60,011 bases of DNA from Zancudomyces culisetae (GCA_001969505.1 LSSK01001323.1:1-60011); one strand, 5' to 3'; positions 44,875-57,958 are shown, counted from the first letter of the stretch. Notes: generated by a model from the sequence alone, not told the origin. A program made the numbers and translations.

Positions 44875-45415
44875 ATAGTGTTTTTTTTTTTTGGTTGTTT
44901 TTGATTATTGTCCCCTACCAACTTCTTTGGGTGTTTTATACTAGTCTTGTAACTCTTTAGCTTTTTGACTTTTTGGCTTTTTGTTACAGCATTTAACTAG
45001 TACTCTAATGATATGCTTTAGTTTAATGTTGGCATTATGTGTACATCTTGTGAAACTCGTGTGCAAAGGTCAAAATAGCTTTTTATTCGCATCTTCTGTC
45101 CATGGGTCTCGGGATATGTAATCGCTAGTCCACTCAGACCCATTTCATCTATATTGAAACAATTGAATGGCTTGGCTTTCTCGGTGCCTTATATTTTATA
45201 CTGGTTGGTTGTGTTTATACACCACTTGATAAATACGTACACCCGTAATAAGTAGGTTGAGCACTATACCATCAGGTTCAAATAATGAAAATTTCATGAT
45301 CACCATTTGGAGATAAAGCTAGGTATAACGATAAAATTAAGAATAAAAGATATGAAAATAAGACAACTAATAACAAACATGTAAAATATAACCATAAAAT
45401 AAAAAACTAAACTGA
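44875..45415. other. Convergent spacer between RidA and SLM genes
   Basis: This is 540 bp with a short tandem of 'CTTTTTG(A/G)' units near 44957-44982. No gene is seen. Confidence 0.6.
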
Positions 45416-47794
45416 CTACTCACTACACTCATGGAATACATCTGATTCAGCTGCCGCCGTTCCATCAACTGTATGTTCTTTTGGAGCACTGGCTTGCTCT
45501 GTCTTCTGTGTGTTGCTAGAAGCAGGGTCTTCTGGCGTTTTAGAAGCAGCTGGTGTGGGCTCTGTTGATACAGCTTGTCCCTCAACGGGCTTTTGGTTGG
45601 AACTCGACGAGTTGGGTGTTAGTGAGTCTGGTTTCTGGTCATTTTTGCCTGTAGGCTGTGCCTGCAACTGGGGTTGTACTTGGGGTTGCAGTTGAGACTG
45701 AAGTAACTGTGGGGTCATTTGAGCCGAAGGCATACCTTGCATAAACGACATAGGAAGGGTGGGAACCAGTCCTGGTTGAGAACTTCCAGGAACGTTCATC
45801 ATTTGCTGTGGTTGTGGTGGGTACTGCATCATCATAGGCATCTGAGCGCCTCCCGCATTAATGTAACCAAAGCCTGGCGATTGCAAATGTGGGTTGGTGC
45901 CATATTGTGGTATACCAGATGGGTACTGTGATGGGTCAAAGACACCAGATGGCTCCTCCACAGCAGTATGTTGAACCACAGGAATATAAACAATTTGGCC
46001 ATCGGGTTGTTGTACAGGCTGGTATGAAAAGACATGACCTGGCTGGCCAAACCCAATGGAGTTGGTCCCCGTGAGAAGGTACTGTGAATCAATATTTGAA
46101 GAATGCAAACTTCTTGTTGTCCCAAAAACCGACGCATCGTCCTTTGTTGATGTGGCTGAGCCGATTGCGGGTAGTCCGATTGCAGAAACATTGTCCTTCT
46201 TATCAACAATTTCTTCCTTTTGCAATATTTCTGAAACTGAGGCTGTTGTATATTTATCTATGATTTTCCACCACTCCTTCATTTCGACATAATCCTCTGC
46301 CTTAAGCAAATACTTAGTCTTGTTTGAGATAGTAGCTGTTAAGGCGGTTGATTTTGCAGAACCCTTCTTGGTATAGAGCAAGAGAGCACTTCTTGGAAGA
46401 TCAGGTGTGTCGATAGGTGCCAAAGAAACTGAAGGTAGATATATAGTAAGATTGGGTGCATTCTTTTGTATTCCACTCACTTCGTCAAAAAGATGCATAA
46501 ATCCTGTCTCAGTGATGACAGCCTGGCAATCCTTAAACTTATTTGATATACCATACCCAATATCCTCGCGTTGAAGTCGCCCTTTCTTTATGATTCTCAG
46601 TGAAGAGTGGTCCATATACGTATATTTATAATTCGAAACATTGGATTTTCCATCACAGTTTTGTGGGAACTCCAACAAGTCTTTGTATTTGGTAACAAAA
46701 CCAGACCATTCAGCTGTAGCCACAGCGCTAGAGAATAGATCTGCAATCTTTTTTTCTGCTTCCGAAGTTTTCAGGTTGCTTTTGGCCTCCCAGTCAAAGA
46801 AACCTGCTATAAGAGCTTGCATGGACTGTAAGAATGTGACTTCCCAATCAGCTAGATTTTTCAACTCGCTTTGAATGGCCAAGTAAAGTGTGTTCTCCAT
46901 ATCTACTCTGCGTGCAATGAGAGACTTCATCTCTATTTGTTTAAATAAAAAAGACATATAACAGTTATTAAACTACACAATCTTTTTAGCTCCGTTCTTA
47001 AATCGCTCTTCAAGTCGTTCAGCATGATTACAAATATTTAAATGAAGAAGAAAAGTAACACATATATATAGTATTCATCACGAATATTCATTTTACTAAC
47101 CTAGATTAAGCAGATATGGATCGCCAGCCTTTGGAGCCTCTGATTCTATTTTTAGCATTTCCATAGCCTTTTCTAGCGCCTGCTGTGTTGTCTCTGCTGC
47201 ACTCTTGCATTTGGTAAGATTTGAGTAGATTAAACCCAGTCTGGAGTTATAGTCATTCATTTTAGCTTTGATATCGTTTTTATATGCCTCTAGGTTTGCC
47301 AAAACATTATTAACTGCATTCAAACCTGCCTGTGCTTTAAGTCTAAGTTGGTCTGATAAGAAAGACTGCAGTGACGAAGCACAGGATAGGATACCACCTT
47401 CGTTGTTGGGTAAAAACAGAAAATCGTTTGCTAAGGGTTTATTAAAGATGTCCTGTCCTTTTTGGAATGTATCCAACGTCTGCTTGTACGCTTTGGCCAG
47501 GCTTTCAAAATGTTGGATGTATGACTTTACGAGCTGTCTTAATCCTCTCATTCTCAAATAGATCAAATCTGTTTCCCCACCGGTCCCGACACTGTCTGCA
47601 GCCTTGCTTTGAACGTGGGTAGTGTCCAGACTCTCACTGACGCTTGGTGCGATACTTTGAGCATCATCAGGCTCTTGGGTGTTTTTTACATCATTCTTTT
47701 TTGATTTGCTGCCATACAAAAACTCATGAGGCACGGCTGTAGCCGCTTTCCCCTTTGCTCCAAGTTTTTTTAGGATAGACTTTGAGAAGCTCAT
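45416..47794 (-). CDS. Slm1/Slm2-type F-BAR and PH domain protein (TORC2 effector)
   Basis: Two exons, 47101-47794 and 45416-46932, give 736 residues. The N-terminus is basic and Ser-rich. An F-BAR-like helical region covers about 75-330 ('LRQLVKSYIQHFESLAKAY', 'LNAVNNVLANLEAYKNDIK', 'LADWEVTFLQSMQALIAGFF'). A PH domain follows at about 345-458 ('RIIKKGRLQREDIGYG', ending 'EDYVEMKEWWKIIDKYT'). The last 270 residues are Gln/Pro/Met-rich and probably disordered. In yeast, Slm1/2 bind PI(4,5)P2 at eisosomes and the plasma membrane, then move to TORC2 to activate Ypk1 under membrane stress. The domain order and length match. Neighbours give no functional clue. Confidence 0.88.
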
Positions 47795-50267
47795 TAATGT
47801 AGTATACTTTTGGTATCCTCTTTGATAACACTTATAATGTTGTAGTGTATAAACCTGTGTCTTTAATTTTAAATTATATGCCTTTTAAAGGTTTTTAAAA
47901 AAAAGAAAAAGGTAAAAGTGTAAAGCTTAAATGTTGAAAGAAATTATAATCATTAGCCTTTAGATGGAGGTTGGCACACCTGAATAATTTCATTTTTAAT
48001 TTCACCAATCCTATCCCTCAATAAGTCGGTTTTGGCAAAGTATAAACATCATTATTTTTGAAAATCAAAAAATAATAACTGCAAAGAGGAATAAAAGGCA
48101 GTAAAAGTTCAAGGACAAAGCTTGTAGTACTTCTCTTTCGCAGTCTTGAAATGTGGGTATTTTACCAATCGATAATTAAAGTTTTGCAATTTCGCCAAAA
48201 ATAAAAAATAAAAACAAAAATAAATCGGTTGGGATTATTTTTTAGGCATGTATTTTTTATAGCTAGTGTTCATTTATAATTCAAACGTAATAGAAATCGA
48301 CTATCACTAATATTTAGCCAACTTTACGTAAATTCATACAAACTATTACAAAAGTCAAAAAAAAACTGCCAATGAATGTATATCAATATTGTGCAAACAT
48401 AATATCAAAGCCCAAGAAAAAGTGTAAAATACATGTTTTAGGACAGCGGTGGTTTTCTTTGTAAAGAACCACCACTATAACCCATTAACATTGCCGTGTG
48501 CTCTGTTGTATCACTACTATGCGCTTTTTGTTGCAGGGATACCAAAAGACGCATACAATGATATGATAAACACCTATACATAAATATGTACTTTTTTTAC
48601 TGCAGTTATTTATATTTTGTTATTAAAATGAACAAAACTTGGGAACGCACAAATATTTTTATCAAGATTACTTAGCATTCTGAAAGTATCATTGTATGAG
48701 GGATTTAAGCAGTTGATAGCCAGTTTTTTTTTGTGGTTTCTATTTCGCTTACTGAAGTTAGTAAATCCCATTTTTCCCTTTCGCTTTCGCTTACAAAGTA
48801 TACTTGGATATTTATAGATAAAAACAAGTATAAAATTGGTAATTAAATCGCAACATTTTCAAGCCTTTCTTTAGAATTGTTGGGAAACACATATGTAATC
48901 GTTTCTAAGATTTGGCTGTAATTTATAATTTGATCACATAATGGTGCCATATCTGCTAAATTCCAAAATTATTTTACTCTGTTCAAAATCCATTATAGTG
49001 CCTTTCTTGGTAAAAAATACAAAAAACCAGAAAAGGTGCGAGTGTTTTTTCGGAAAAGGAAAAGTTAGCATACATCAAACAGTGTATCTGTGTAAATGGT
49101 GCGGTTCTGAGGGATATTTCGGGAATAAAATGTTATTCCAAAGCAACTAGCCAAACCATACCTATCTGGTACGCTCAAAGTTACAATACACTTTAGCTAG
49201 ACCGCTGGTGTTTAAGTCAAAACATAGCCAGATACCATAGAGTAATACCATGTTGTTACATTTTAGCTAATAACACATGTGATTACACACAATATTGTTT
49301 GTGCTAGCCAAACTATGCAGCCTTGTTAATCGTAAAAATTAAGCTTTTTTCGCGTGGTTTAGTTGAACGTACTTTGCTAGTGAAATAAAAGAAATATTCA
49401 ATGAGTGACAGAGTCTGGCACAATAAGAACACATTAGTCCATAGATTTTGTATTTACAAAATAAGTAGGGATTCGGCATCATTTTCCTCCTTCTGTAGCA
49501 CACCGAGGCCTTACCATCAATCTAAAAAAAAGGATAAATAAAAACTCACTATGTATCTAAAAATAACCAAGCCATTTGCTTGGAGTGAACTATTTTTGCA
49601 GGAAATAGAAATATGATTTATGACAATTTATGTGATACATATACTCACAAGTACGTGGTGTTTGTTACGCTCTTTGAAGTAATACATGTGTTGCTATGCT
49701 GAAGGGGAGGAGGGACACGATTTTGTGGATCTATTTAATGGTTTACTGTTTGGGACATTGAAAATATCCTCAATTTGGCCTGTTTGTGGTTGGATTAGCT
49801 ACATCGACCTTAACACAATCTTAGTTGTATGTCGATCTGAAAGAATTATACTTTGGTGAAACACTATTAATACGGAAACTGTACAGTTTTGCACTAAAAA
49901 AAAACGTGGTTCGATGTTTAACTTTAAATCAAAGTAGTGTTGTGTATCATTGCTGTCAGAAGTGCAAGCCATCTTTTCTTTATAGCGATGGCATTTTCTT
50001 TGAGTAGTATAGCCATGCAAAAGTAGAATTAAAATCATATAATGTGCTCATTGACTCCGACCAACATTAGGAGCTATTGTTTATACAGCATATTCATAGC
50101 TATATTAATGTTTATATAGGTTTATCTTACAACAATCAATTAAAGCATAATTGAATTGAAATGCAGATTTAACTAACCAGTGATAACTCTAGATCATAGT
50201 GCTCATAATATGATATTGGTTAGAGCTAAATAATAACATTATAAATTGTACTAAGGCAATGGAGTAC

Positions 50268-50277
50268 GGGGGGGGGG
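50268..50277. repeat. Poly-G run of 10
   Basis: Ten consecutive G lie in the 3.85 kb gene desert. Confidence 0.95.
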
Positions 50278-51537
50278 CGTGTGAGGAGAAATTGGTATAC
50301 AAAGTACACAATTTCATCGATATTGAAAATACAAGTTTCAACAAGAATGAATGTATGATATAAATGCCAATTTATGGACCCTTCATTTGTGTGTTGTCTT
50401 AGATTGTCTAATTTAGGCCCAGGTGTACCATAAAATACAAAAGTTTGTATGCAAATTGCCTATAGACGGACAAAATACATATTATCGACTACAACCCCAT
50501 GGGCCACATGCAAGTTTTATTTAAAATCTAAATGATACTTGAACCGTAGTATTAGCATATCGGAAACAGTGTATATATCTGTGAAAACTTGTTTCTCAAA
50601 CAGTGTAATGGTTTGATCACTTGGAGAAATACACAAGTTTTTTTTACATACAATTCCATCCACAAGGTTCTCAATGTATGATCATAGCTGTTGGCAAAGG
50701 GCAAAACTTGATATTGATTTTTCTATAATTCTGAAGCACAATAGATTCTTCAGCCTAGTGGAGAGGCCTATAAAACAATCAAGTTAAACAATACAGTACC
50801 CATATATTTACAACACTGGTATCTCGCCAGTAATAGTGGCGACTTTAGTGGACCAGCATTCTTTTTTTCGGAATACACATTTTCCTTTGTTTCTTTTGTT
50901 AATCTTCAGCTGACCTGGCCCAATATGACCTGACCTTTCATGGGCACCATCACGATGAAGATTCGTTGGGTGTTAATACTGGTCATGTTACACTTCTTCC
51001 ATTATTTTTTGGTCTTATCCTAGAATTTGGGCATGCTTCAACCTACCAAAAATTCCAAGGTTAATGATAATATTATTTCTAATCCTATAGACCAAAGGCA
51101 TCCAATCATATAGAAAATCCACATACTTTGGTACTTTGTAGTGTCAAGCTAGCACGCTTTATACATTTCCCATCAATTCATGAAACACATTTCAACAAGT
51201 ACAGAAACTGATTGGCTTGCTAGCATGTTAGAGAAAAAGACATAAAATCAAAAAGACACGAGTTTAGTCATGAAATGACATTTTTGTGATAGTTATTTTA
51301 TATTTAGAAAACAAGTAAGGGGAACTGAGGCTTACTTATCTAACTTTGTCAACAATTAATGGACAATGAAATGATAATTGCCAACTCTAGGATTGGGATT
51401 CGCTTATTCGAAAATTGGCTTGTGTAAAAACTAAAAAATTTTCACTTGTGAAGGAGAATGGTTGCAATTCAGTTAAGGATTAAAAGATGCAACGGTAGTG
51501 GCTGGAAATGTCGTCATTTCGAATTCGAATTAGCACT

Positions 51538-51545
51538 TATAAATA
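51538..51545 (+). promoter_or_regulatory. TATA box of the cysteine dioxygenase gene
   Basis: TATAAATA lies about 100 bp before the ATG at 51646. The position and match fit a core promoter. Confidence 0.5.
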
Positions 51546-51645
51546 TCCAATACCTCGCCCTTGTTGATGCTTATCGACATATTTTTTTTCTTATACAGAA
51601 TTTTAGTTGTGTTTATTAGTTGAAAGAAGTACAATAGCTGCAAAA

Positions 51646-52371
51646 ATGTTAAAGACCTCATCCGAAATACAGAATGTCTTCAGGCCAGTGCTACCAAGTC
51701 ACCCCCACTACCTGCAGAAAGTACTTGATACCAAAGGTGTTGATATTGTCCCAGAAGTTCAAGTGAACTCTCTTGATGACCTGATCGCTGGAATTCATAG
51801 CGTTTTGGGTTCCGATTCGGGCCTGGGTGAAGACCTAGTCAAAGTTGAGAAGGTCAAAGCGCTCATGACCGCCTATAAGGCATCAGCTAATGACTGGAAA
51901 TATTTTGCCAACTATAATGGGTGTAAATACACAAGAAACCTAGTTGATGCTGGGAATAAGAAGTTTAACCTTCTCCTTTTGGTTTGGGGCAAAAATGTAA
52001 AAAGTCCGATTCATGACCACGCAAATAGCCATTGCATGATGAAATTGCTGAATGGTGAGTTAACTGAGGAGCAATTTGATATGCCACACGCCGGTTCAGC
52101 CAACACAGACACAGAGATTATGCCTAAAAAAGTAACTAAGCTTTACTTGAACGATGTTGCATACATCCATGATAAAATAGGGCTTCACAGAATAAACAAT
52201 GATTTGGAGGATGTCCATTCCGTCTCTCTTCATCTGTACTCACCACCATACGATGTGTGCAAGGTTTTTGATGACAAGTCTGGAAGTGCAACCACTTCAA
52301 GATGCGATGTATTTTTTGATGGAAAGAGTCAATGCAATGAAGAAAACGTTTCCTCTGGAATAACCGATTAA
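51646..52371 (+). CDS. CDO1: Cysteine dioxygenase
   Basis: This is a 241-residue cupin iron enzyme that oxidises L-cysteine to cysteine sulfinate, the first step of cysteine catabolism. The three-His iron site is present: His123 and His125 in 'SPIHDHANSHC' and His181 in 'KIGLHRINN'. Cys130 and Tyr198 ('LHLYSPPYD') are the pair that forms the thioether cofactor in the animal enzyme. 'ASANDWKYFANYNGCKYTRN' is a family signature. I take the ATG at 51646; the open frame extends a little upstream without ATG. The protein is about 40 residues longer than the animal enzyme, mostly an N-terminal extension and a Ser/Asn-rich C-terminus. The gene is intronless with a TATA box. Cytosolic; probably induced by cysteine or sulfur excess, which is inferred. 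Confidence 0.95.
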   Translation: MLKTSSEIQNVFRPVLPSHPHYLQKVLDTKGVDIVPEVQVNSLDDLIAGIHSVLGSDSGLGEDLVKVEKVKALMTAYKASANDWKYFANYNGCKYTRNLVDAGNKKFNLLLLVWGKNVKSPIHDHANSHCMMKLLNGELTEEQFDMPHAGSANTDTEIMPKKVTKLYLNDVAYIHDKIGLHRINNDLEDVHSVSLHLYSPPYDVCKVFDDKSGSATTSRCDVFFDGKSQCNEENVSSGITD

Positions 52372-53158
52372 CTACCTTCCCTTTGGGATTTAGAGTCTGC
52401 ATTTGATTGGGGAAGGTTTACTTATTTTTCTGATTAACATCCTGCACTATTGTCTAATTATCACAATGTAACAACATCCAAATTGGTGTCATTTAGGATT
52501 AATAGCATTTCTTTTTGATATATATCCTTTATCAGGTGCTTTACACGAACAGCTAAAAAACACAGCACCATGCATTTTTTATATCTATTTTGTAACCAGA
52601 AATTATATATCTTTTAGATAAAAACAATAAAACTTGTTGTCTCTAGTTTTATAGTGGAGTATATGGTATATCTATATTTCCTACAAGCGAGGTGATATAA
52701 TCTAGCGGCCTTTTATACACAGGCCCCTAGCTTTATGAGATTCTTGAAAAAAAGCATCTCTTGCCAAGTATAACAGATAGTGTGAATACTGATGTTGTTA
52801 AATTAATTAAACCCCCACAAATAGTAGAGGTTCCTCTCTTTTTTTTTAAAAAAATGTCAACGATAGTATTAAAGACCATTCCCTCGTATCAACATAGTAT
52901 ATGTAAATGTCAGAATAATGGAAAGTGTGCGGAAAAACCAATCATTACAAAAAACAATAACTATCAGACGCAAAGGAGGGTAGTGTGTGCTACGCCCATT
53001 CGCGCTAATTCACGATTCAGACCAACAAGCCACTCTGTTGGCACATCTGTACCACCATAATCATGATATAATAACATATTCTCGTTGATGGCATTAGAAA
53101 AAATGCAGATATAAAACAAAAATTATAAAGTAAAGATATCGAAATTAAGTAAAAAAAT
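52372..53158. other. Convergent spacer between CDO1 and SFC1
   Basis: This holds the 3' regions of two genes. A plus-strand open frame of about 108 codons (roughly 52733-53060) begins after a stop and contains an internal ATG at about 52854. It has several Cys but no domain, and chance is a sufficient explanation. Confidence 0.45.
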
Positions 53159-54431
53159 CTATGAGATAGAGGCGGCTTTGGCCTTTCCATTGAATATATC
53201 GATCCAACTCTTAACACGTTCGTACACCATAAAGGTTATTGCTTGTCCTGGCGCAACTCTTAGCACTCTAGGTGTGAGTCCTTTGTAAAAAGCACCATAG
53301 CCCTCGTTTCTTATGATTTCCTGGGAAATCTGCATGAATCGTGACCATCCACTTTGGCCTGGTAGACCAGGCGATTTCTGGATACGTGTTTTTATAGTGT
53401 CTATTGGGGCGTTGGATAGTGGTCCCATTGCGCCTGAAATACCACCGAGGAGCAAATGCTGGTAGCTTGGAAGCTCATCTAGACCTTGAAGTTTAAGACA
53501 TACGTTCTTAAAGTAGTGGTAAGCAGTGAAGTTGGCTGCTTGATTGGTGGCTTGTCTCAATGCTGTCAATGCCACTCCCTTGTATAGTGCACCAAAGCCT
53601 TCCTCCCTGATAATTGTGTAGGCTGCATGTGGAGCATTTCTATACTTGGGAACATCTAGTGGATCCATCAACGAGTGCCTTTGAGCCTGTAGCCTAATTT
53701 TAATCACATCCATAGGTGTAACTACAGCAATGGCTTCTGTTGTGCCTGCTCCAAGCCCAGCAAGAAATATTTTCATCATATCTACATTTCCATTTTTGTC
53801 CGCCATCCATGACTTGAAAAGCTCAAAGGAAGAGAAACGAATGGCCATCTTGGGTACAATTCCAAGAACAACTGCACCTAGCCCTTTATACAATGCTCCA
53901 AAACCCTCTTTTCGAACGATCTGAGCACCAACACCAACAAAGCTTTTTGGTGGAAGTGCCTTTTGGACACCCTTCGCAATTGCAGCTTTACTTCTAGGAG
54001 AGGAACTCTATAATACAAATGCAATAGTACAAAGTTAAAAATATGAGCATATAGATAAAGGGTTGTTCATAATACAAGAAAAGGCGTTGTCTCTACTTTT
54101 TTCTCTTTACTGCTTATGTCAAAATTTTTTTAGCTTATGAGTTGGCACAAAAAAGTACACATATACGTACAAATACATACATGTATACACACATAAAGGA
54201 GTCGCTCACTCAGGTGCCGTTACATAGACTTCTGGGAACAATTGTTCAAGATACGCGTTTTTCATAACTATCATAAGAGCTCTTTATAAGACTTACCCTT
54301 CTGTTGCTCAGTTGCATTCTGACTTTAATCGTATCGAGAGGATGGCACACACAGGCCTCTGCAAACCCGGCCGCTCCTCCTGCCAACAAATGGGTTGATA
54401 ATGGTGTTCTCTCCTTTCCTTTTGATGCCAT
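53159..54431 (-). CDS. SFC1: Mitochondrial succinate/fumarate carrier (Sfc1/Acr1)
   Basis: Two exons, 54297-54431 and 53159-54007, give 327 residues of a three-repeat mitochondrial carrier with six membrane helices. Each repeat has its Px[DE]xx[KR] signature: 'HPLDTIKVRMQ', 'TPMDVIKIRLQAQ' and 'APIDTIKTRIQ'. Segments such as 'GLGAVVLGIVPKMAIRFSS', 'TALRQATNQAANFTAYH' and 'GLTPRVLRVAPGQAITF' are close to yeast Sfc1 as I recall it, distinguishing it from citrate or oxoglutarate carriers. It exchanges cytosolic succinate for matrix fumarate, linking glyoxylate-cycle output to gluconeogenesis on C2 compounds or fatty acids. A minus-strand TATA-like element lies at about 54506-54515. The 289 bp intron is the longest in the window. 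Confidence 0.93.
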
Positions 54432-56734
54432 GTTTATTTTTTAACCCCGGATTACTGTTGTTATTTTGTAGTAAGGGGAAATTTTTTTTGTAGGGCCTAG
54501 CACTTATATATAATTGTTGAGCTACCTTTGAGTTCAATTTTGATTACAAAAAAAGCATAAATGATATGAGTGCATTTGTTGCGTATATGGTGTATATGTT
54601 TGTACCTGTTTTTTTTGTTTTATCGTTTTTTTTTTGAGAAATTTGAAATCTTACAACACCTATGCCACACCTATGACAGGACTTTTTCCAGTTATAGTGC
54701 ACATGCCGGGGCTAATTAGATAAGTAAAAATCTTGTGAAAATCAAAAAAACACATATTACCATTGGCTGAACCTGGGACCTTTTGGGCGTCTTCAATGCA
54801 CTTATTAAGATTTTGTTTTGCGTAATTGTTTTGAGTTTTGGATTTTGGATTGTTTTGTTTTATTATTTTGAGAATGATTTTTTACTTTTTTTTTTGAAAG
54901 TGAAAGAAATTGACAAGGCAAGCACCTATGTTTATCGCTATCGATTTTGACTAGCTACATTATACTCACTCACTAAGAGTAGATAAAAGATAAAGCAAAG
55001 AGCTTGAAATCACATTCTGAAACAAAAAAAATCATAGGTTTTACCATCATAAATCCTATTCGATTTTAGCAAAGATAGCTTTTGTATAAAACAAGACCTG
55101 TATGGAGCAACCAGGTCACACACAAATAGCGCATACTACAAAAGAGACTTTTGGATTTGTGTGTTATTTACTAACTCACTTGTATGCTTTAGACCATTCT
55201 TTGTATACCATGCTACTTTAATAACAATTCAAGCCCTAAATACTTGTTTTGCTAGTTTAACGGATGATAAAATCTACAGCAGTAAATGTCGTGATGTAAA
55301 TAATTTTCCTTGAAATCCGAAGCTTGAACAAAAATGCAAATCCCTGTGGTTCTACTTTTGCTAAAATAAGGGATGGTGACTGTAGTAGCAGCAGCAGTAT
55401 TAGTTATTGTTGCTGTTGTCTGTATGATGTTTTTTTTTCGAGACATGTATAGACATTTTCCTTAACAGTTATCAAGTAAATTGACTGGGATCTAGGGTGT
55501 AAAGAAACTCCCACAGGATATGCCCAGACCAATGGGTGGTAAACTCTCTGCTTTGCACAGGCTAACTTTTTGCAAATCACCCACTACCACTCTCTCCCAC
55601 CCCTTCTCCTTTGGTACCATCTACTTACATCTTCTCTATTTCCAATCTGGTGCAACACATTTATGAGCAGCCAGTAATAATTTGAGGATAATGAAAGAGG
55701 GAGAGTAAACATTCTATTTACAGGAAATGTATGGCAATATTTCCATTCTTTTTATCTTGATGCCCATCCCATCACGCACCTCCTTTTCACTTTGCAATGG
55801 ACAACATTACTTTTTCAATTTTAACACCCATTTTTGAACCGAATCGTTGAACTGAATCGTTGAACTGAATTAGCTAACTCGCGAGAATCGTAGATATATT
55901 TACCTAAAGCTGTTATTTACTTCAATTACATATTTGTAAGGTAGGCACAGCGAGTATTATGCACTGGCCTTTCCATATTAATAGAAAGTAAAAACTCCAT
56001 CCAAACTAAATAATCAACCCCAAAAGCATAATTTCAAAAACATAAATATATTCATAATTGGAGACATCCAATATGCCTAAGTGTATATAGCAGTACAAGA
56101 TATCTCTGAACCAAGTGTAGTGCAAGAGTGTGCATTATTCTACAAGAGGATAGAATATATAGCATTCTACTCGAAAAAACGGCTTTTTGGTAAACCAAAT
56201 AGACATTCATTAGCAATTAACCTATGTTTAGGCTTTATGCTTTTTTTTGTTCTGAAATATCTTTTCTGTTGCGTCATCTCAAAGTTTGTAAAAAACAGTA
56301 CTAAGCTGTATACAAATGAACCTGTAAAGAACGCTTAAATAAAATGATATAGGTATCAATAAGTGAAAACATTCCAACAAAATAAAATACTGGTGTCAGT
56401 TTTGTTTTGAAATATGCTTTTATCAAGTCAGCCGCTCATTATTGGTGTTGCTTTTCTCATATACCCAGCTTGAAAAAGTATTATTATACGATTGTAGAGA
56501 ATTCAGCTTGCATTTTGACACTTTATCATTGCATGATGTACACCAACTAGTAGCATATACATTAAAGTAATAACATTATAAAACATACTGCAAGAAAACA
56601 GTGTTGTATTTATCTTGCCATTTAATTGATCAGCCTGAAAAAAAAAATTACTTTAAAAGTCAAATTTTAGGATAGGGGAAATATAATTTAAGTTAAAACA
56701 CAATAGAGATAAACAATATACATTGGCCTTTACC
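54432..56734. other. Divergent spacer between SFC1 and the rhomboid gene, 2.3 kb
   Basis: This is AT-rich DNA with a 13-bp direct tandem repeat at 55836-55872. A plus-strand frame at 56081-56338 has a hydrophobic C-terminal half but only a non-ATG start, so it is not called. Nothing else is visible. Confidence 0.5.
55836..55872. repeat. 13-bp tandem repeat, 2.8 copies
   Basis: Units GAACCGAATCGTT, GAACTGAATCGTT and a partial GAACTGAATTA stand in tandem in the SFC1/rhomboid spacer. Confidence 0.85.
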
Positions 56735-57958
56735 ATGTCCCTTCTAAAGCTTGCTTGTCTTTCCTCCAGAGGTGGAACTCTGGGAGTGCATTTTAATAAA
56801 GCAAATATATTATCGCTACAAACTAGAAAATTTAGTTTGAAATTCCCAGAACTCACAAGATATAAAACTCTTTCAAAGGTGAAAGAACAGATCCACAACA
56901 AGACGATTTTGAAAAGGAACTATGGGCGTTGGTACGAATATAGCAATGCAAATAACAAGTCTAGTTACAGTAATCGATTTAACTTTTTTAACAACGGGGC
57001 AAATAAGATCGTATATGGTATCATAGGCGCAAATGTGTTGGTCTTTTTCACTTGGAATTATGCGCGTGAAAAACTCAACAAATATCATGAAGGAAGTCTA
57101 TTCAAGTTTATGGTTGATAATTTTACGTGCTCCGTCGATGGAATAAACAGTGGGCGCATATGGACCGCGATAACGTCAGAATTCAGTCATATAAATCTTC
57201 CCCATTTGGCCGTTAATATGTTTGCATTGTATTCGATTGCTCCCGAGGTAAAGGATATTTCGATATGTTTTTTGTTACTATTTTAACAGGCGAATAAGTA
57301 TTCACCAACAAAGCGTGAACAAAAAAATAGATTGCTCGATTCTTGGGTGTAAAAAGATTTGTTAATTTCTACCTTCTTTCATGCATCAGCGCATCTGCCA
57401 TGCACTATGTTTATCATAAAGCAATCTTACCCAAAATCAAAGGCGTTCCATACGAGAGAATTCCTAAATCTGTGTCGCTGGGTTCGTCAGGTATGTTTTA
57501 AACTGATACACTTAATAATCACATTTTCTCCATACTATACATGTGCTTTCTGGATATAACAACATGGTTTATCTTATAGGTGCTGTGTCTTCGGTAGTTG
57601 CATTTTTTTCCGCGCTTTATCCAAATGCCAAGTTTCTTATCTTTTTTGTGATTCCTTGTCCAGCATGGCTAACCGCTGTAGGATTTATTGGATATGACGT
57701 TTATAGATCGGCATCTGGAAATGTAATAATCACTGATATTTGTGTTATAAACTATTTTTTGAACTTTGATTAATATTACACCACTAGGTGTTTTAGCACC
57801 AACGCATTAGCCTAAGAGATGTTGATTCAATGTAACGGGTGTTTATGATAAATAATGTAATATAGAAAGGAAATATTGACAGTTCAGCACATATTGGTGG
57901 GGCAGCTTTCGGTCTGATGTACTACTGGAGATATGTTCGACCTTTTATCAGGAGATAG
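56735..57958 (+). CDS. PCP1: Mitochondrial rhomboid protease (Pcp1/PARL type)
   Basis: Four exons, 56735-57247, 57331-57490, 57580-57722 and 57866-57958, give 302 residues in phase. It is an intramembrane serine protease of the mitochondrial inner membrane; yeast Pcp1 processes Mgm1 and Ccp1. The N-terminus (1-70) is basic and Ser/Leu-rich like a presequence. The first membrane helix of the core is 'IVYGIIGANVLVFFTWN'. The luminal 'GRIWTAITSEFSH' and 'HLAVNMFALYSI' motifs follow. The catalytic Ser is in GSSG (Ser224, in 'VSLGSSGAVSSV') and the catalytic His in 'SSAHIGGAAFG' (His281). Exon 4 is short but carries the essential His, and its acceptor (TATAG) is the one that keeps the frame. It lies 516 bp upstream of the HemW gene on the same strand. 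Confidence 0.93.

Larger units (their letters stand above)
47795..51645. other. Gene desert of 3.85 kb
   Basis: This is the second-longest gene-free stretch, between the divergent SLM and cysteine dioxygenase genes. It is AT-rich, with a G10 run at 50268-50277. Frames up to about 80 codons (48941-49150, 49799-50038) show no domain. Regulatory DNA or non-coding RNA could be here, but nothing specific is visible apart from a TATA box next to the right-hand gene. Confidence 0.5.

Noticed and set aside
52733-53060. 108-codon open frame with several Cys after CDO1
   Set aside because: It begins right after a stop with a non-ATG start, and the only ATG leaves 68 codons without a domain. Expected by chance given the amount of spacer.
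56081-56338. 85-codon frame with a hydrophobic C-terminal half
   Set aside because: It has only a GTG start, and no splice link or family is visible.
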